Shown one piece after another: positions 25,286 to 34,299 of a stretch of 64,000 nucleotides of DNA. Positions within the stretch are counted from its first letter, which is position 1; every line of letters begins with the position of its first letter. The notes beneath the pieces were generated by a model, which was given only the letters and a program-made list of their open reading frames with translations, did not search any database and was not told the origin of the DNA. The DNA comes from Micromonospora sp. CCTCC AA 2012012 (GTDB lineage Bacteria; Actinomycetota; Actinomycetes; Mycobacteriales; Micromonosporaceae). The stretch is from assembly GCF_040499845.1 (NCBI RefSeq), contig NZ_CP159342.1:1736001-1800000 (forward strand). The letters are read 5' to 3'. The position numbers were made by a program, and so were the translations under genes.

Positions 25286-26773
25286 GTGGACAGGGCCAAA
25301 CCGGAGGCCGCCGACGGGTCCAAAACGGCGGGGTCGGACTTCCTGCACCTCGACGTCGGTGAGGCGCCCACCGGCGGTCGCGCCGACTGGCTCGCCGGGC
25401 GACTGCGGGCGGCGATCGCCGACGGCCGGGTCCCGGTCGGCTCCCGACTGCCGGCCAGCCGGGTGCTCGCCGCTGACCTGGGCGTGTCCCGGGGCGTGGT
25501 GACCGAGGCGTACCAGCGGCTGACCGAGGACGGGCACGTGGTGGGGCGGGGTCGGGGCGGCACCGTCGTGGTCGCCACGCCCGCCGCGGTGGTGCTCCGC
25601 CCGGCCGCGCCGCCGGCCGTCGACGTCTTCGCCGACCGGACCGACACCGACGTCCTCGACGCGCTGCGTACCGCCCCGGCCGGGATCGACCTGAGGCCGG
25701 GCGTACCCGATCTGGCCGCGTTCCCCCGCGCGGCCTGGCTGCGCGCGGAACGCGCCGTGCTGCACCGCCTCACGCCCGCCGAGTTCGGGTACGGCGACCC
25801 GACCGGCGTGCCCGCGCTGCGCCTCGCGGTCGCCACCCGGCTGGCCCGCAGCCGGGGCATCCGGGTGGACCCGGCCGAGGTGGTGATCGTCGCCGGGGTC
25901 TCCCAGGCGCTCGGCCTACTCGCCCAGGTGCTGCACGCCGACGGCGTCCACACCGTGGCCGTCGAGGACCCGGGCTCACTCGGCGTCCGGCAGCACCTGC
26001 GCAACTGGCGGTTGGACACGCCACCGGTGCCGGTCGACGCGCACGGCCTGCGGGTCGACGACCTCGACGCCGGCGGCGCGCCGGCGGTGCTGGTCACCCC
26101 GGCGCACCAGTTCCCGACCGGGGTGGTGCTCGACGGCGACCGGCGCCGGCAGCTGATCGGCTGGGCACGCCGGGGCGGCCTGGTCGTCGAGGACGACTAC
26201 GACGCCGAGCACCGCTACGACCGGCCGCCCGTGCCGGCGCTGCGCGCCATGCTGCCCGAACAGGTCTGCTACACCGGCAGCATCTCGAAGCTGCTCGCCC
26301 CGGCCCTGCGGATCGGCTGGGTGCTGGTGCCCCGCCGGCACCACGCCGCCCTGGTCGCCGCCAAACGGATGGCCGACCTGGGCAACGCCGCGCTGCCGCA
26401 GCTGGTGCTCGCCGAGCTGATCGACTCCGGCGCGCTGGACCGCCACCTGCGGCTGCTGCGGCGCCGGCACGTCCGCCGTCGGGACGCGATGATCGACGCG
26501 GTCCGCGCGCACCTGCCCGGGGCGGTCGTGCACGGCGCCGCCGCCGGACTGCATCTGCTGGTCACCCTGCCCGACGCGGTGTCCGACGTGGACCTCGCCG
26601 CGGCGGCCCTGCGCCGGGGCGTGAAGGTGCAGCCGCTCTCCTGGCACGGGCAGCGTCCCCAGCCGCCGGGCCTGGTCCTCGGCTATGCCGCGAACACCCC
26701 GGGCGTCATCGACCGGGGCCTAGCCGCCGTCGGCGCGGCCCTGCGCGAGGTTCAGTCCGCCGGCCCGGCATAG
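25286..26773 (+). CDS. MocR/PdxR-type regulator (GntR HTH + aminotransferase fold)
   Basis: A 495-residue fusion. The N-terminal winged helix ([40 protein letters not shown]) is GntR-like. The C-terminal 350 residues are an aminotransferase class I fold with [13 protein letters not shown] and the PLP-lysine region [17 protein letters not shown]. These regulators bind PLP and sense vitamin B6 or amino acids. Start is GTG 25286, leaderless. The divergent B3/B4 gene is its likely target. Its 3' end overlaps the WYL regulator by 22 bp on the other strand. Confidence 0.9.
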   Translation: MDRAKPEAADGSKTAGSDFLHLDVGEAPTGGRADWLAGRLRAAIADGRVPVGSRLPASRVLAADLGVSRGVVTEAYQRLTEDGHVVGRGRGGTVVVATPAAVVLRPAAPPAVDVFADRTDTDVLDALRTAPAGIDLRPGVPDLAAFPRAAWLRAERAVLHRLTPAEFGYGDPTGVPALRLAVATRLARSRGIRVDPAEVVIVAGVSQALGLLAQVLHADGVHTVAVEDPGSLGVRQHLRNWRLDTPPVPVDAHGLRVDDLDAGGAPAVLVTPAHQFPTGVVLDGDRRRQLIGWARRGGLVVEDDYDAEHRYDRPPVPALRAMLPEQVCYTGSISKLLAPALRIGWVLVPRRHHAALVAAKRMADLGNAALPQLVLAELIDSGALDRHLRLLRRRHVRRRDAMIDAVRAHLPGAVVHGAAAGLHLLVTLPDAVSDVDLAAAALRRGVKVQPLSWHGQRPQPPGLVLGYAANTPGVIDRGLAAVGAALREVQSAGPA

Positions 26774-27735
26774 AGGGCGGCCAGCGCGGCGGCCGTGTCG
26801 GCGAGCCGGTCGCGCAGCGCGGCGGGGGAGAGGACCTCCACCTCCGCGCCGAGCCGGAGCAGGTCGCCGTGGGCGTGGGTCAGCGACTCCACCGGTACGA
26901 CCGCCCGCACCCACCCGGCGTCGTCGGGCGGCCCGGCGGTGGCGTCCACGGCGGCCACCACCGCGTCGCTGGCGATCTCCCGCAGCCGCTCCCGGCCCTG
27001 GGGCGACAGCCGGATCGTGGCGTCGTCCCGGTGCAGCCGGGACCGGAAGTCCACCACGTGCGCCCGCCACCAGTCGGGCAGGTCGAAGTCGTCCGGCCGG
27101 TCGAAGCTCTCCGCCAGCGGGGTCAGGTCGAGGATCTGGTTGACCCGGTAGGTGGCCGGTGCCACCCGATCCGGTCGGGCGGCCACCACGTACCACCGGC
27201 CGCCCTTGAGCACCAGCCCGTACGGCTCCAGGACGCGGCTCACCTCCCCGGTCCAGCTGCGGTAGCGGACCCGGATCCGGTGCTGCCGCCACACCGCGTC
27301 GGCGGTGGGCGCGAGCTGCGGGGAGGGATCGCCGTCGGAGTACCAGCCGGGGGTGTCCAGGTGGAAGCGCTGCTGGAGCTGGGCGGCCCGGTCGGCCAGC
27401 GGGGCGGGCAGGGCGGCGCGCAGCTTGCGCCCGACGCTGGCGACCACGGCGTCGTAGCCGAGCTCGGCGGCCGGACCGGGCAGCCCGGCGAAGAGCAGCC
27501 GCTCGGCCTCCTCGGCGGTGAGCCCGGTCAGCCGGGTCCGCCAGCCGTCGACCAGCCGGTAGCCCCCGGCGTGACCGGCCTCCCCGTACAGCGGGATGCC
27601 GGCCGCGTGCAGGGAGTCCACGTCGCGGTAGATGGTGCGGACGGAGACCTCCAGCCGCCGGGCCAGCTCGGCGGCGGTCAGCCGGCCGTGGTTCTGGAGC
27701 AGCAGCAGGATCGACAGGAGGCGACTGGCCCGCAC
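26752..27735 (-). CDS. WYL-domain (YafY-type) transcriptional regulator
   Basis: A 327-residue regulator. The N-terminal DeoR-like winged helix is [20 protein letters not shown] and [20 protein letters not shown]. The central WYL domain has [15 protein letters not shown], and a WCX-like C-terminal region ([15 protein letters not shown]) follows. WYL domains bind ligands such as nucleotides or small effectors. The GTG start at 27735 is leaderless: on the minus strand TAGTGT is followed by seven bases and GTG. That -10 box lies inside a perfect palindrome, so autoregulation is likely, together with control of the divergent gene. Confidence 0.88.
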   Translation of the reverse strand: MRASRLLSILLLLQNHGRLTAAELARRLEVSVRTIYRDVDSLHAAGIPLYGEAGHAGGYRLVDGWRTRLTGLTAEEAERLLFAGLPGPAAELGYDAVVASVGRKLRAALPAPLADRAAQLQQRFHLDTPGWYSDGDPSPQLAPTADAVWRQHRIRVRYRSWTGEVSRVLEPYGLVLKGGRWYVVAARPDRVAPATYRVNQILDLTPLAESFDRPDDFDLPDWWRAHVVDFRSRLHRDDATIRLSPQGRERLREIASDAVVAAVDATAGPPDDAGWVRAVVPVESLTHAHGDLLRLGAEVEVLSPAALRDRLADTAAALAALYAGPAD

Positions 27736-27737
27736 TC

Positions 27738-27758
27738 CACTGACACTAGCTGTCAGTG
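27738..27758. promoter_or_regulatory. Palindromic operator between divergent leaderless genes
   Basis: CACTGACA-CTAGC-TGTCAGTG is a perfect 8-bp-arm inverted repeat. It covers the minus-strand -10 box (TAGTGT, 27743-27748) of the WYL gene and lies 22-42 bases upstream of the start of the divergent gene at 27780. It is well placed as the WYL regulator's site. Confidence 0.65.
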
Positions 27759-27779
27759 CAGTGGTCCTACCGTCCCGGC

Positions 27780-28256
27780 ATGCCTTTCCACGACAAGGAG
27801 CTGACCGTGCCGCCGACCGTCGAGGTCGCCGGCCGGCACGTCAAGCGCTACCACCTCGACCAGCCCGACCGTCGGCTCGAACCGGCGGTGGTGGCCGCCG
27901 CGTACGACGTCCTGCCCGGGCTGCTGCCGCCGGCCGACGGCGGCACCCCGCCGGCGAGCTGGACGGTGCTGCACCGGGGCGCCGACACCGGCGCGTACCT
28001 GCTGGCGTACAGCTGGTTCTGGGACAACGTGGTGGAGTGCCGGATCGCGGTCGCCGGCCAGCCCGCCCTCGACTGCCCGGACGACGACCCGGCGCACTTC
28101 GTGCCGATGACCCGCCCCGGCGTCGGCTGCGTCTGGGAGCTGGGGGTGCTGGAGCACGAGCGCAGCGCCTGGATCCGGCACGTCCTCGCCCCCGAGCGAC
28201 CGGACCTGCCCGGCTACCTGGCCGACACGCGGGCCGAGGGGCCGGTGGGATTCTGA
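27780..28256 (+). CDS. Conserved hypothetical protein, 158 aa
   Basis: A soluble protein with no recognised motif, rich in aromatic and acidic residues ([37 protein letters not shown]). ATG 27780 is favoured over GTG 27756 because TACCGT ends six bases before it, a leaderless arrangement. It is divergent from the WYL regulator and overlaps the next gene by one base (TGATG), so it is the first gene of a two-gene operon under that regulator. Confidence 0.7.
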   Translation: MPFHDKELTVPPTVEVAGRHVKRYHLDQPDRRLEPAVVAAAYDVLPGLLPPADGGTPPASWTVLHRGADTGAYLLAYSWFWDNVVECRIAVAGQPALDCPDDDPAHFVPMTRPGVGCVWELGVLEHERSAWIRHVLAPERPDLPGYLADTRAEGPVGF

Positions 28257-28744
28257 TGGGCGACTTCGACTTCCTGGCCGGCACCTGGGACGTCACCAAC
28301 CGGCGGCTGCGCCGACGGCACGTGGGCAGCGACGACTGGGACGAGTTCCCCGGCACGGTGACCGCGCACCGGTTCTTCGACGGCGCCGGCAGCTTCGACG
28401 AGATCCGCTGCCCGGCCCGCGGCTTCTCCGGCGCCACCGTACGGATCCTCGATCCGGCCACCGGGCTGTGGTCGATCTACTGGATGCACAGCCGCCGGGG
28501 GATCCTCGAACTGCCGCCGATGGTGGGCCGGTTCGTCGACGGCGTCGGCACCTTCTTCGCCGACGACACCGACGAGGGGCGGCCGATCCGGTGCCGTTTC
28601 CTCTGGTCGCGGCCCACCCCGGACTCGTGCCGCTGGGAGCAGGCGTTCTCCACCGACGGCGAACGTACCTGGGAGACCAACTGGGTCATGGAGTTCACGC
28701 GTACCGGCGGCGCTCAGGCCGGGGGCGGCGTGGTGGTGCGGTAG
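28256..28744 (+). CDS. DUF1579-like protein (lipocalin-type fold)
   Basis: A 162-residue protein beginning FDFLAGTWDVTNRRL, the common opening of DUF1579 and related small-molecule-binding beta-barrel families. Further blocks are DPATGLWSIYWMHSRRG, GRFVDGVGTFFADD and the C-terminal ERTWETNWVMEFTR. It has no signal peptide. Translation is coupled to the upstream gene (TGATG overlap). Its last 31 bp overlap the 3' end of the TetR gene on the other strand. Confidence 0.75.
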   Translation: MGDFDFLAGTWDVTNRRLRRRHVGSDDWDEFPGTVTAHRFFDGAGSFDEIRCPARGFSGATVRILDPATGLWSIYWMHSRRGILELPPMVGRFVDGVGTFFADDTDEGRPIRCRFLWSRPTPDSCRWEQAFSTDGERTWETNWVMEFTRTGGAQAGGGVVVR

Positions 28745-29376
28745 ATCGCGGTCAGCCAGACGTCGAGCAGCACGTCCACCACGTCCCGCTCGGCCACGGC
28801 GGGACCGTCGCCGGCGAAGGTGGCGTACCAGACCCGCTCGTTCATCGAGTTCAACGCGATCGACAGGTCCCGGGCGGGCAGCCCGTCCGGGGCCGCGCCG
28901 CGCCGCCGCTCGCCCTCGATCGCCGTCTGCACCGCGTGTACCCAGCGGTCCAGCACGTCGGCCCAGAGCCGGCGGACCTCCGCGTTGGTGCCGCGCACCT
29001 GGGCGCAGGCCAGCACCACCGCCCGGTGCCCGCCGAAGGCGGCGTGGAACCGGGCGATCAGCTCCCGCCACCGGGCCCGCGGGTCCTCGGCGAGGCGGTC
29101 CAGCACGTCACCGGCCGCGGCGTTCGCCTCGGCGGTGACCCGGTCCAGCAGGGTCAGCAGCACCGCGTCCTTGGACGGGAAGTAGAAGTAGAACGTGGGC
29201 CGGGAGATGCCCGCGCCGCGGGCCAGGTCGTCGATGGAGATGTCGCCGAAGGCCCGCTGCTCCAGCAGCCGCTCGGCGGTGGCGAGGATGGCCAGTTCCC
29301 GGTCGTCGCCGGTGGAGCGCCCGGAGCGCCGGCCGCGGGTGGGCGCGGCTCCGGTCGGCGTACGGGCGGCGGTCAT
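28714..29376 (-). CDS. TetR family repressor (EthR-like)
   Basis: A 220-residue regulator. The TetR helix-turn-helix is ILATAERLLEQRAFGDISID, followed by GAGISRPTFYFYFPSKDAVL. The C-terminal helical domain (RFHAAFGGHRAVVLACAQVRG) is the ligand pocket. The start is near-leaderless (TAGCAT, eight bases, ATG 29376). It is divergent from a Baeyer-Villiger-type monooxygenase operon, the same layout as ethR-ethA in mycobacteria, and a 30-bp palindrome lies between them. It should repress that operon until a substrate-like ligand binds. Confidence 0.9.
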   Translation of the reverse strand: MTAARTPTGAAPTRGRRSGRSTGDDRELAILATAERLLEQRAFGDISIDDLARGAGISRPTFYFYFPSKDAVLLTLLDRVTAEANAAAGDVLDRLAEDPRARWRELIARFHAAFGGHRAVVLACAQVRGTNAEVRRLWADVLDRWVHAVQTAIEGERRRGAAPDGLPARDLSIALNSMNERVWYATFAGDGPAVAERDVVDVLLDVWLTAIYRTTTPPPA

Positions 29377-29400
29377 GCCGGCAGATGCTACACCCGCTCG

Positions 29401-29430
29401 ACACCCTGTCGATTCCACTCGACAGGGTGT
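29401..29430. promoter_or_regulatory. 30-bp palindromic TetR operator
   Basis: ACACCCTGTCGA (29401-29412) and TCGACAGGGTGT (29419-29430) are perfect 12-bp inverted repeats around a 6-base spacer. The site lies between the divergent TetR and monooxygenase starts, about -35 relative to the TetR -10 box, and is the obvious operator. Confidence 0.8.
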
Positions 29431-29490
29431 TGACCGACCTCGACGGTGCTGGATAAGGTCCGGTCCTCTGCCCTGCGACCGGGAGCTGCC

Positions 29491-31002
29491 ATGGCCACCG
29501 ACCACGTGGACGTCCTCATCGTCGGCGCCGGCCTGTCCGGCATCGGCGCCGCGGTGCACCTGCGGCGCGCCTGCCCGGAGAAGAGCTACGCGGTGCTGGA
29601 GGCGCGCGGCGCGATCGGCGGCACCTGGGACCTGTTCCGCTACCCGGGCATCCGGTCCGACTCCGACATGTACACCCTCGGCTACTCCTTCAAGCCGTGG
29701 ACCAACCCGAAGGCGATCGCCGACGGCGACTCGATCCGGGAGTACGTCCGGGACACCGCCCGGGAGCACGGCGTCGAGGAGCACATCCGCTTCCACCACC
29801 GGGTGACCCGCGCCGAGTGGGACAGCGCCACCGCCCGCTGGACGGTCCACGCGCACCGCGACGACACCGGCGAGGACGTCGTCCTGACCTGCGCGTTCCT
29901 GCACACCTGCTCCGGCTACTACCGCTACGACGCCGGCTACACGCCCGACTTCCCCGGCGTCGAGCGCTACGCCGGGCAGCTCGTGCACCCGCAGCACTGG
30001 CCCGAGGACCTCGACTGGGCCGGCAAGCGGGTGGTGGTGATCGGCAGCGGCGCCACGGCGGTGACCCTGGTGCCGGCGATGGCCGAGCGGGCCGCGCACG
30101 TCACCATGCTCCAGCGCTCACCCACGTACGTCATCGCGCTGCCCTCGCGCGACCCGCTCGCCGACGCGCTGCGGCGCTGGCTCCCGGCGAAGGCCGCGTA
30201 TCCGGTGGTGCGCTGGAAGAACGTGCTGCTCGGCGTGGCCAACTTCCAGCTCAGCCGGCGGCGCCCCGGACTGGTGAAGAACTTCCTGCGGCGGGCCGCG
30301 AAGGGCCGGCTGCCGGTCGGCTACGACATCGACCGGCACTTCTCGCCCCGCTACGACCCGTGGGACCAGCGGCTCTGCGTGGTCCCCGACGGCGACCTCT
30401 TCGACGCGGTCAGCGCCGGCCGGGCGTCCGTGGTCACCGACACCATCGACACCTTCACCGAGGGCGGCATCCGGCTCGCCTCCGGCGAGGAGCTGCCCGC
30501 CGACATCGTGGTCACCGCCACCGGCCTCAACCTGCTCGCCCTCGGCGGCATGACCGTCACCGTCGACGGGCGCGAGGTGGACCTGGCCGGGACGGTCGCC
30601 TACAAGGGCATGATGCTCTCCGGCGTGCCGAACTTCGCGATGACCATCGGCTACACCAACGCCTCCTGGACGCTCAAGGCCGACCTCGTCGCCACGTACG
30701 TCTGCCGCCTGCTGCGCCACCTGGACGCCACCGGGCAGCAGATCGTCACCCCCGTCGCCCCGGCCACCGGCGACCTCGAACCGATCATCGACCTGAAGTC
30801 CGGGTACGTGCTGCGGGCCGTGGACCAGCTGCCCAAGCAGGGGCCGGTGGCGCCGTGGCGGCTGCACCAGAACTATCCCCGCGACGTGCTGCTGATGCGG
30901 CACGGCCGCCTCACCGACCAGGGCGTCCGGTTCTCCCGGGCCGCCGCGCCGCCCGCCGCCGGCCCGGCGGAACAGACCCCGGCCGACGTACCCGTCGCCT
31001 GA
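29491..31002 (+). CDS. Flavin-dependent monooxygenase (Baeyer-Villiger type)
   Basis: A 503-residue FAD/NADPH monooxygenase. The FAD motif is LIVGAGLSGIGAAVHL, the NADPH motif VVVIGSGATAVTLVPAM, and between them is the BVMO-type fingerprint YAGQLVHPQHWPEDLDW (Tyr in place of the first Phe) followed by GKR. Early blocks GGTWDLFRYPGIRSDSDMYT are also typical. Such enzymes turn ketones into esters, or oxidise sulfides such as ethionamide. GGGAG precedes the ATG at 29491. It is the first gene of a three-gene operon with an SDR and an alpha/beta hydrolase, controlled by the divergent TetR. Confidence 0.9.
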   Translation: MATDHVDVLIVGAGLSGIGAAVHLRRACPEKSYAVLEARGAIGGTWDLFRYPGIRSDSDMYTLGYSFKPWTNPKAIADGDSIREYVRDTAREHGVEEHIRFHHRVTRAEWDSATARWTVHAHRDDTGEDVVLTCAFLHTCSGYYRYDAGYTPDFPGVERYAGQLVHPQHWPEDLDWAGKRVVVIGSGATAVTLVPAMAERAAHVTMLQRSPTYVIALPSRDPLADALRRWLPAKAAYPVVRWKNVLLGVANFQLSRRRPGLVKNFLRRAAKGRLPVGYDIDRHFSPRYDPWDQRLCVVPDGDLFDAVSAGRASVVTDTIDTFTEGGIRLASGEELPADIVVTATGLNLLALGGMTVTVDGREVDLAGTVAYKGMMLSGVPNFAMTIGYTNASWTLKADLVATYVCRLLRHLDATGQQIVTPVAPATGDLEPIIDLKSGYVLRAVDQLPKQGPVAPWRLHQNYPRDVLLMRHGRLTDQGVRFSRAAAPPAAGPAEQTPADVPVA

Positions 31003-31020
31003 ACCGCGAAGGAGCACCCA

Positions 31021-31943
31021 TGCGTGACTTCGTCTTCCCCGGCGGCACCGCCGTGGTCACCGGCGCGGCCAGTGGCATCGGCGAGGCGCTGGCGCACGGC
31101 CTCGCCCGCCGCGGCGCCGACCTGGTCCTGCTCGACCGGGACGCCGAGCGGCTAGACGCGGTGGCCACCGCGATCCGCGCCGCCCACCCCGACCGGTCCG
31201 TCGAGACGCACCTGGTCGACCTGGCCGACGCCGAGGCCACCGACCGGGTGGCGGCGGAACTGGGCCGGCGCCATCCCCGGATCCGGCTGCTGGTCAACAA
31301 CGCGGGCGTCGCCCTGGGTGGCCGGTTCGACCAGGTCACCCTGGACGAGTTCCTCTGGGTCATCGAGATCAACTTCCGGGCCGTGGTGCGGCTGACCCAC
31401 GCGCTGCTGCCGGCGCTGAAGGCCGAGCCGGGCGCCCACCTGGTCAACGTCTCCAGCCTCTTCGGGCTGATCGCCCCCGCCGGCCAGGCCGCTTACTCGG
31501 CGAGCAAGTTCGCCGTCCGCGGCTTCACCGAGGCGCTGCGCCACGAGCTGGCCGACGACGGCGTCGGCGTCACCTCCGTGCACCCGGGCGGCATCCGGAC
31601 CCGCATCGCCACCAGCGCCCGGGTGGGCAGTGGCGTCTCCCGCGAGGAGTACGAGGCCGGCCGCCGCCAGTTCGAGAAGCTGCTCTCCATCGACCCGGCG
31701 AAGGCCGCCGAGGTGATCCTGCGGGGCGTCGAGCGTCGCCGCGGCCGGGTGCTGATCGGCTGGTCGGCGAAGCTGCCCGACCTGCTGGCCCGGGTCGCCC
31801 CGGCCTCCTACCACCGGGTCCTGGCGCTCGGCATGAAGCGGGCCGTCCCGGCCGCCACCGGCGGCGCTCCGGCCGGTGGCGTTCCGACCGGTGGCGCTCC
31901 GGCCGGTGGCGCGGACGTGCCGGTGGCGGAGCGTCCGGCATGA
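31021..31943 (+). CDS. Short-chain dehydrogenase/reductase
   Basis: A 307-residue classical SDR: TGAASGIGEALAHGL (TGxxxGIG), LLVNNAGVALGG, catalytic VNVSSLFG and YSASKFAVRG, and VHPGGIRT. The C-terminal extension is longer than usual and ends in Gly/Ala/Pro repeats. GAAGGAG is a good ribosome site. In the operon it would oxidise an alcohol to the ketone used by the monooxygenase. It overlaps the next gene by four bases (ATGA). Confidence 0.92.
31860..31910 (+). repeat. 15-bp tandem repeat in the SDR C-terminus
   Basis: Three and a half copies of a unit like GGTGGCGCTCCGGCC encode GGAPA/GGVPT repeats just before the stop. It is a likely site of length variation, in a region outside the catalytic fold. 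Confidence 0.7.
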
Positions 31944-32788
31944 CCGTGGCGCTGCCGGCCGCCGACGAGCTGACCGTGGCGGGGCGGCGGATGCGCTGCC
32001 GGATCAGCGGGGGCGGGCCGCCGGTGGTGCTGCTGCACGGCATCGGCCGTACCCTCGACGACTTCACCGCCCAGCAGGAGCTGCTCGCCGCAGACCACCG
32101 GGTCATCAGCGTCGACCTGCCCGGTCACGGCGGCTCCGCGCCGCTGGACGTCCCGCACACCCTGCCCGCGCTCGCCGCCGCGGTCGCCGACTTCCTGGAC
32201 ACCGCCGGGGTCACCGGCCCCGCCCGGCTGGTCGGCAACTCCCTCGGCGGGGCGGTCGCGATGCGGCTCGCCGCCGACCAACCGCACCGGGTGGCCAGCC
32301 TCGTGTTGGTCAACAGCGCCGGCTTCGGCAAGGAGGTGACCGTCGCGCTGCGACTGCTCGCCCTGCGCCCGCTCGGCCGGCTGCTGCTGCGCCCGCACCC
32401 GGCCGTGGCCCGCCGCACCGAGCGGGCGATCTTCCGGGACCCCGCGTACGTCACCGAGGAGCGGATCGCCACCGCCCTCGCGGTGGCCCGGCAGCCGCAC
32501 GCCGCCCGGGTGATGCTGGAGCTGGTCCGCGACCTCGGCACCTGGCGCGGCGTCCGTCCCCGGTGGCGGGAGGATCTGCTCGCCGCCGTCGCCGCCCGCG
32601 ACCTGCCCACCCTGGTCGTCTGGGGCGACCGGGACCTGATCCTGCCCGCCGACCACCTCGTGGCGGCCCGCACCCGACTGCCCGGGGCCCGCACCCACCT
32701 CTTCCGCGACACCGGGCACATGCCGCAGATCGAGCGGGCCGCGGAGTTCCACGCCCTGGTCACCGACTTCTGGGCCGAGGCCGCCTGA
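31940..32788 (+). CDS. Alpha/beta hydrolase
   Basis: A 282-residue hydrolase with the oxyanion motif VVLLHGIGRTLDDF, the nucleophile elbow VGNSLGGAVAMRLA, the acid in VVWGDRDLILPADH and the catalytic His in RDTGHMPQIERAAEF. The start overlaps the SDR stop, so the genes are translated together. In this operon it would split the ester or lactone made by the monooxygenase. Confidence 0.9.
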   Translation: MTVALPAADELTVAGRRMRCRISGGGPPVVLLHGIGRTLDDFTAQQELLAADHRVISVDLPGHGGSAPLDVPHTLPALAAAVADFLDTAGVTGPARLVGNSLGGAVAMRLAADQPHRVASLVLVNSAGFGKEVTVALRLLALRPLGRLLLRPHPAVARRTERAIFRDPAYVTEERIATALAVARQPHAARVMLELVRDLGTWRGVRPRWREDLLAAVAARDLPTLVVWGDRDLILPADHLVAARTRLPGARTHLFRDTGHMPQIERAAEFHALVTDFWAEAA

Positions 32789-32794
32789 GCCGGC

Positions 32795-34243
32795 TCAGGG
32801 CGGGTTGCTGCCGCGCTTCTCCTCCTGGGCCAGCACGGCCTCCCGGCGCTCCGGGTCGTCCCGGTCGGCCAGCTCGGCGGCCAGCCGGGGATCGGCCACC
32901 AGCCGGTCCCGGTTGCGGTGCAGGAACGCCTCGAACCCCCCGGTGTACGGGCACGCCAGGTCGCCGAGCGCCCGCTCCGGCTGATAGCGGCAGCCGACGC
33001 AGTAGTCGCTGATCTCGTCGAGGTGCCCGCCGTCGACCGCGTACGGGCGGGTGTCGATACGGCCCAGGTCGGCGTACTGGCTCATGCCGACGACGGTCGC
33101 GTTCATCACCCACTCGGCACCGTCCACGAACGACCGCTGGAACCAGTCGGCCAGCTCGTCGGGGCGCCAGCCGCGTTGCAGCGCGTAGTTGCCGAGCACC
33201 AGCAGGCGCTGGGCGTGGTGCGCCCACGCCCGGTCCCGGACCGTGGCGAGCACGTCGGCCAGGCAGCGCGCCTCCACCGCGTCGGCGTCCAGCTCGGTGA
33301 ACCACTCCGGCAGCGGCTCGGTGGCGGCCAGCCAGTTCCGCCCCCGGAAGCGCGGCTCCAGATACCAGTAGAGCTGCCAGAGGAACTCCCGCCAGCCGAG
33401 CAGCTGCCGGACGAACGCCTCCACCGCGGCGCGCGGCGCGTCGCCGTCGCGCCAGGCCCGCTCGGCGGCCCGGATCGCCGGTTCCGGGTCGAGCAGCCCC
33501 AGGTTGAACGAGGAGGAGAGCACGCTGTGCGCCAGCAGCGGATCGCCGTGGCTCATCACGTCCGCGTAGTGGCCGTACTCGGCCAGTCGGTGGCGCAGGA
33601 AGTGGTCCAGCCGGTCCCGCGCCTCGGCGTGGGTGGCCGGATAGGCCCGGGGCCCGTCGCGGCCGACGAACCGGATCCCCTCCCGCTCCCACCGGTCCAG
33701 GTCGGCGCGGACCTCGGCGTCGATCGCGTCCTCGGTCACCGGCGGTGGCGGCGGCACCTGCGGGGCGGGGCCACGGCTGGTGGCGCGGGGCCGGCCGGTG
33801 GCCCGCCCGCCGGTCAGCACCGCGTGCCGCTGCCGGGCGTGCCGATAGAAGTCGGTCATCCGCAGCGGCGTGCGTCGCACGCCGTCGGCCCAGGCCGCGA
33901 AGTCGGTCCGGTCGGTGACGAACCCGCGCGGCGGCAGCACCGTCAATCCCTCGACGGTACGGGCGAACGCCAGCGCCGCCCGGCTGGTCGGGTGTACCAG
34001 CTCCACCGGTTCACCGAGGCGGGTCAGCGCCTCCCGGAACGTGCCGGTGCGCAGCAGCAGCGCCCGGTCGCCCAGCTCGGCGGCCCGGTGGCGCAGCGCG
34101 GACAGGATCAGGTGGGCCTTCTGCCGGTGCATCGGGCGCTGCCGGAACCAGTCCTTCGCCTCCACCAGCAGCACCGGTTGGTCGTCGGTGTCGAGGAAGT
34201 GCGGACCGAGCTGGTCGGCGAGCAGCCAGCGGCGGGTGGACAT
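32795..34243 (-). CDS. Iron-sulfur bacterial photolyase/cryptochrome (PhrB-like)
   Basis: A 482-residue FAD flavoprotein of the FeS-BCP class, which repairs (6-4) photoproducts or acts as a light sensor. The N-terminal Rossmann domain opens with RRWLLADQLGPHFLD. The FAD domain has MSHGDPLLAHSVLSSSFNLG, GWREFLWQLYWYLEP and NATVVGMSQYADLGRID. Four cysteines stand where the [4Fe-4S] ligands are expected: EARCLADVL, YCVGCRYQP (two) and DLACPYTGG. A Pro-rich insert lies near residue 160. It ends 7 bp from the hydrolase stop, convergent. Confidence 0.9.
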   Translation of the reverse strand: MSTRRWLLADQLGPHFLDTDDQPVLLVEAKDWFRQRPMHRQKAHLILSALRHRAAELGDRALLLRTGTFREALTRLGEPVELVHPTSRAALAFARTVEGLTVLPPRGFVTDRTDFAAWADGVRRTPLRMTDFYRHARQRHAVLTGGRATGRPRATSRGPAPQVPPPPPVTEDAIDAEVRADLDRWEREGIRFVGRDGPRAYPATHAEARDRLDHFLRHRLAEYGHYADVMSHGDPLLAHSVLSSSFNLGLLDPEPAIRAAERAWRDGDAPRAAVEAFVRQLLGWREFLWQLYWYLEPRFRGRNWLAATEPLPEWFTELDADAVEARCLADVLATVRDRAWAHHAQRLLVLGNYALQRGWRPDELADWFQRSFVDGAEWVMNATVVGMSQYADLGRIDTRPYAVDGGHLDEISDYCVGCRYQPERALGDLACPYTGGFEAFLHRNRDRLVADPRLAAELADRDDPERREAVLAQEEKRGSNPP

Positions 34244-34299
34244 GCGTCGATTCTGCCCAGCGCGGCGGCCCGACGCCCGCGTGTCGTCGGCGTGTCGGG

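Noticed and set aside
23800..26097. Upstream extension of the archease frame to a 908-residue protein
   Set aside because: The archease domain alone is protein-like and has a leaderless start at 23799; the extension lies antisense to the MBL and MocR genes and has low-complexity sequence.
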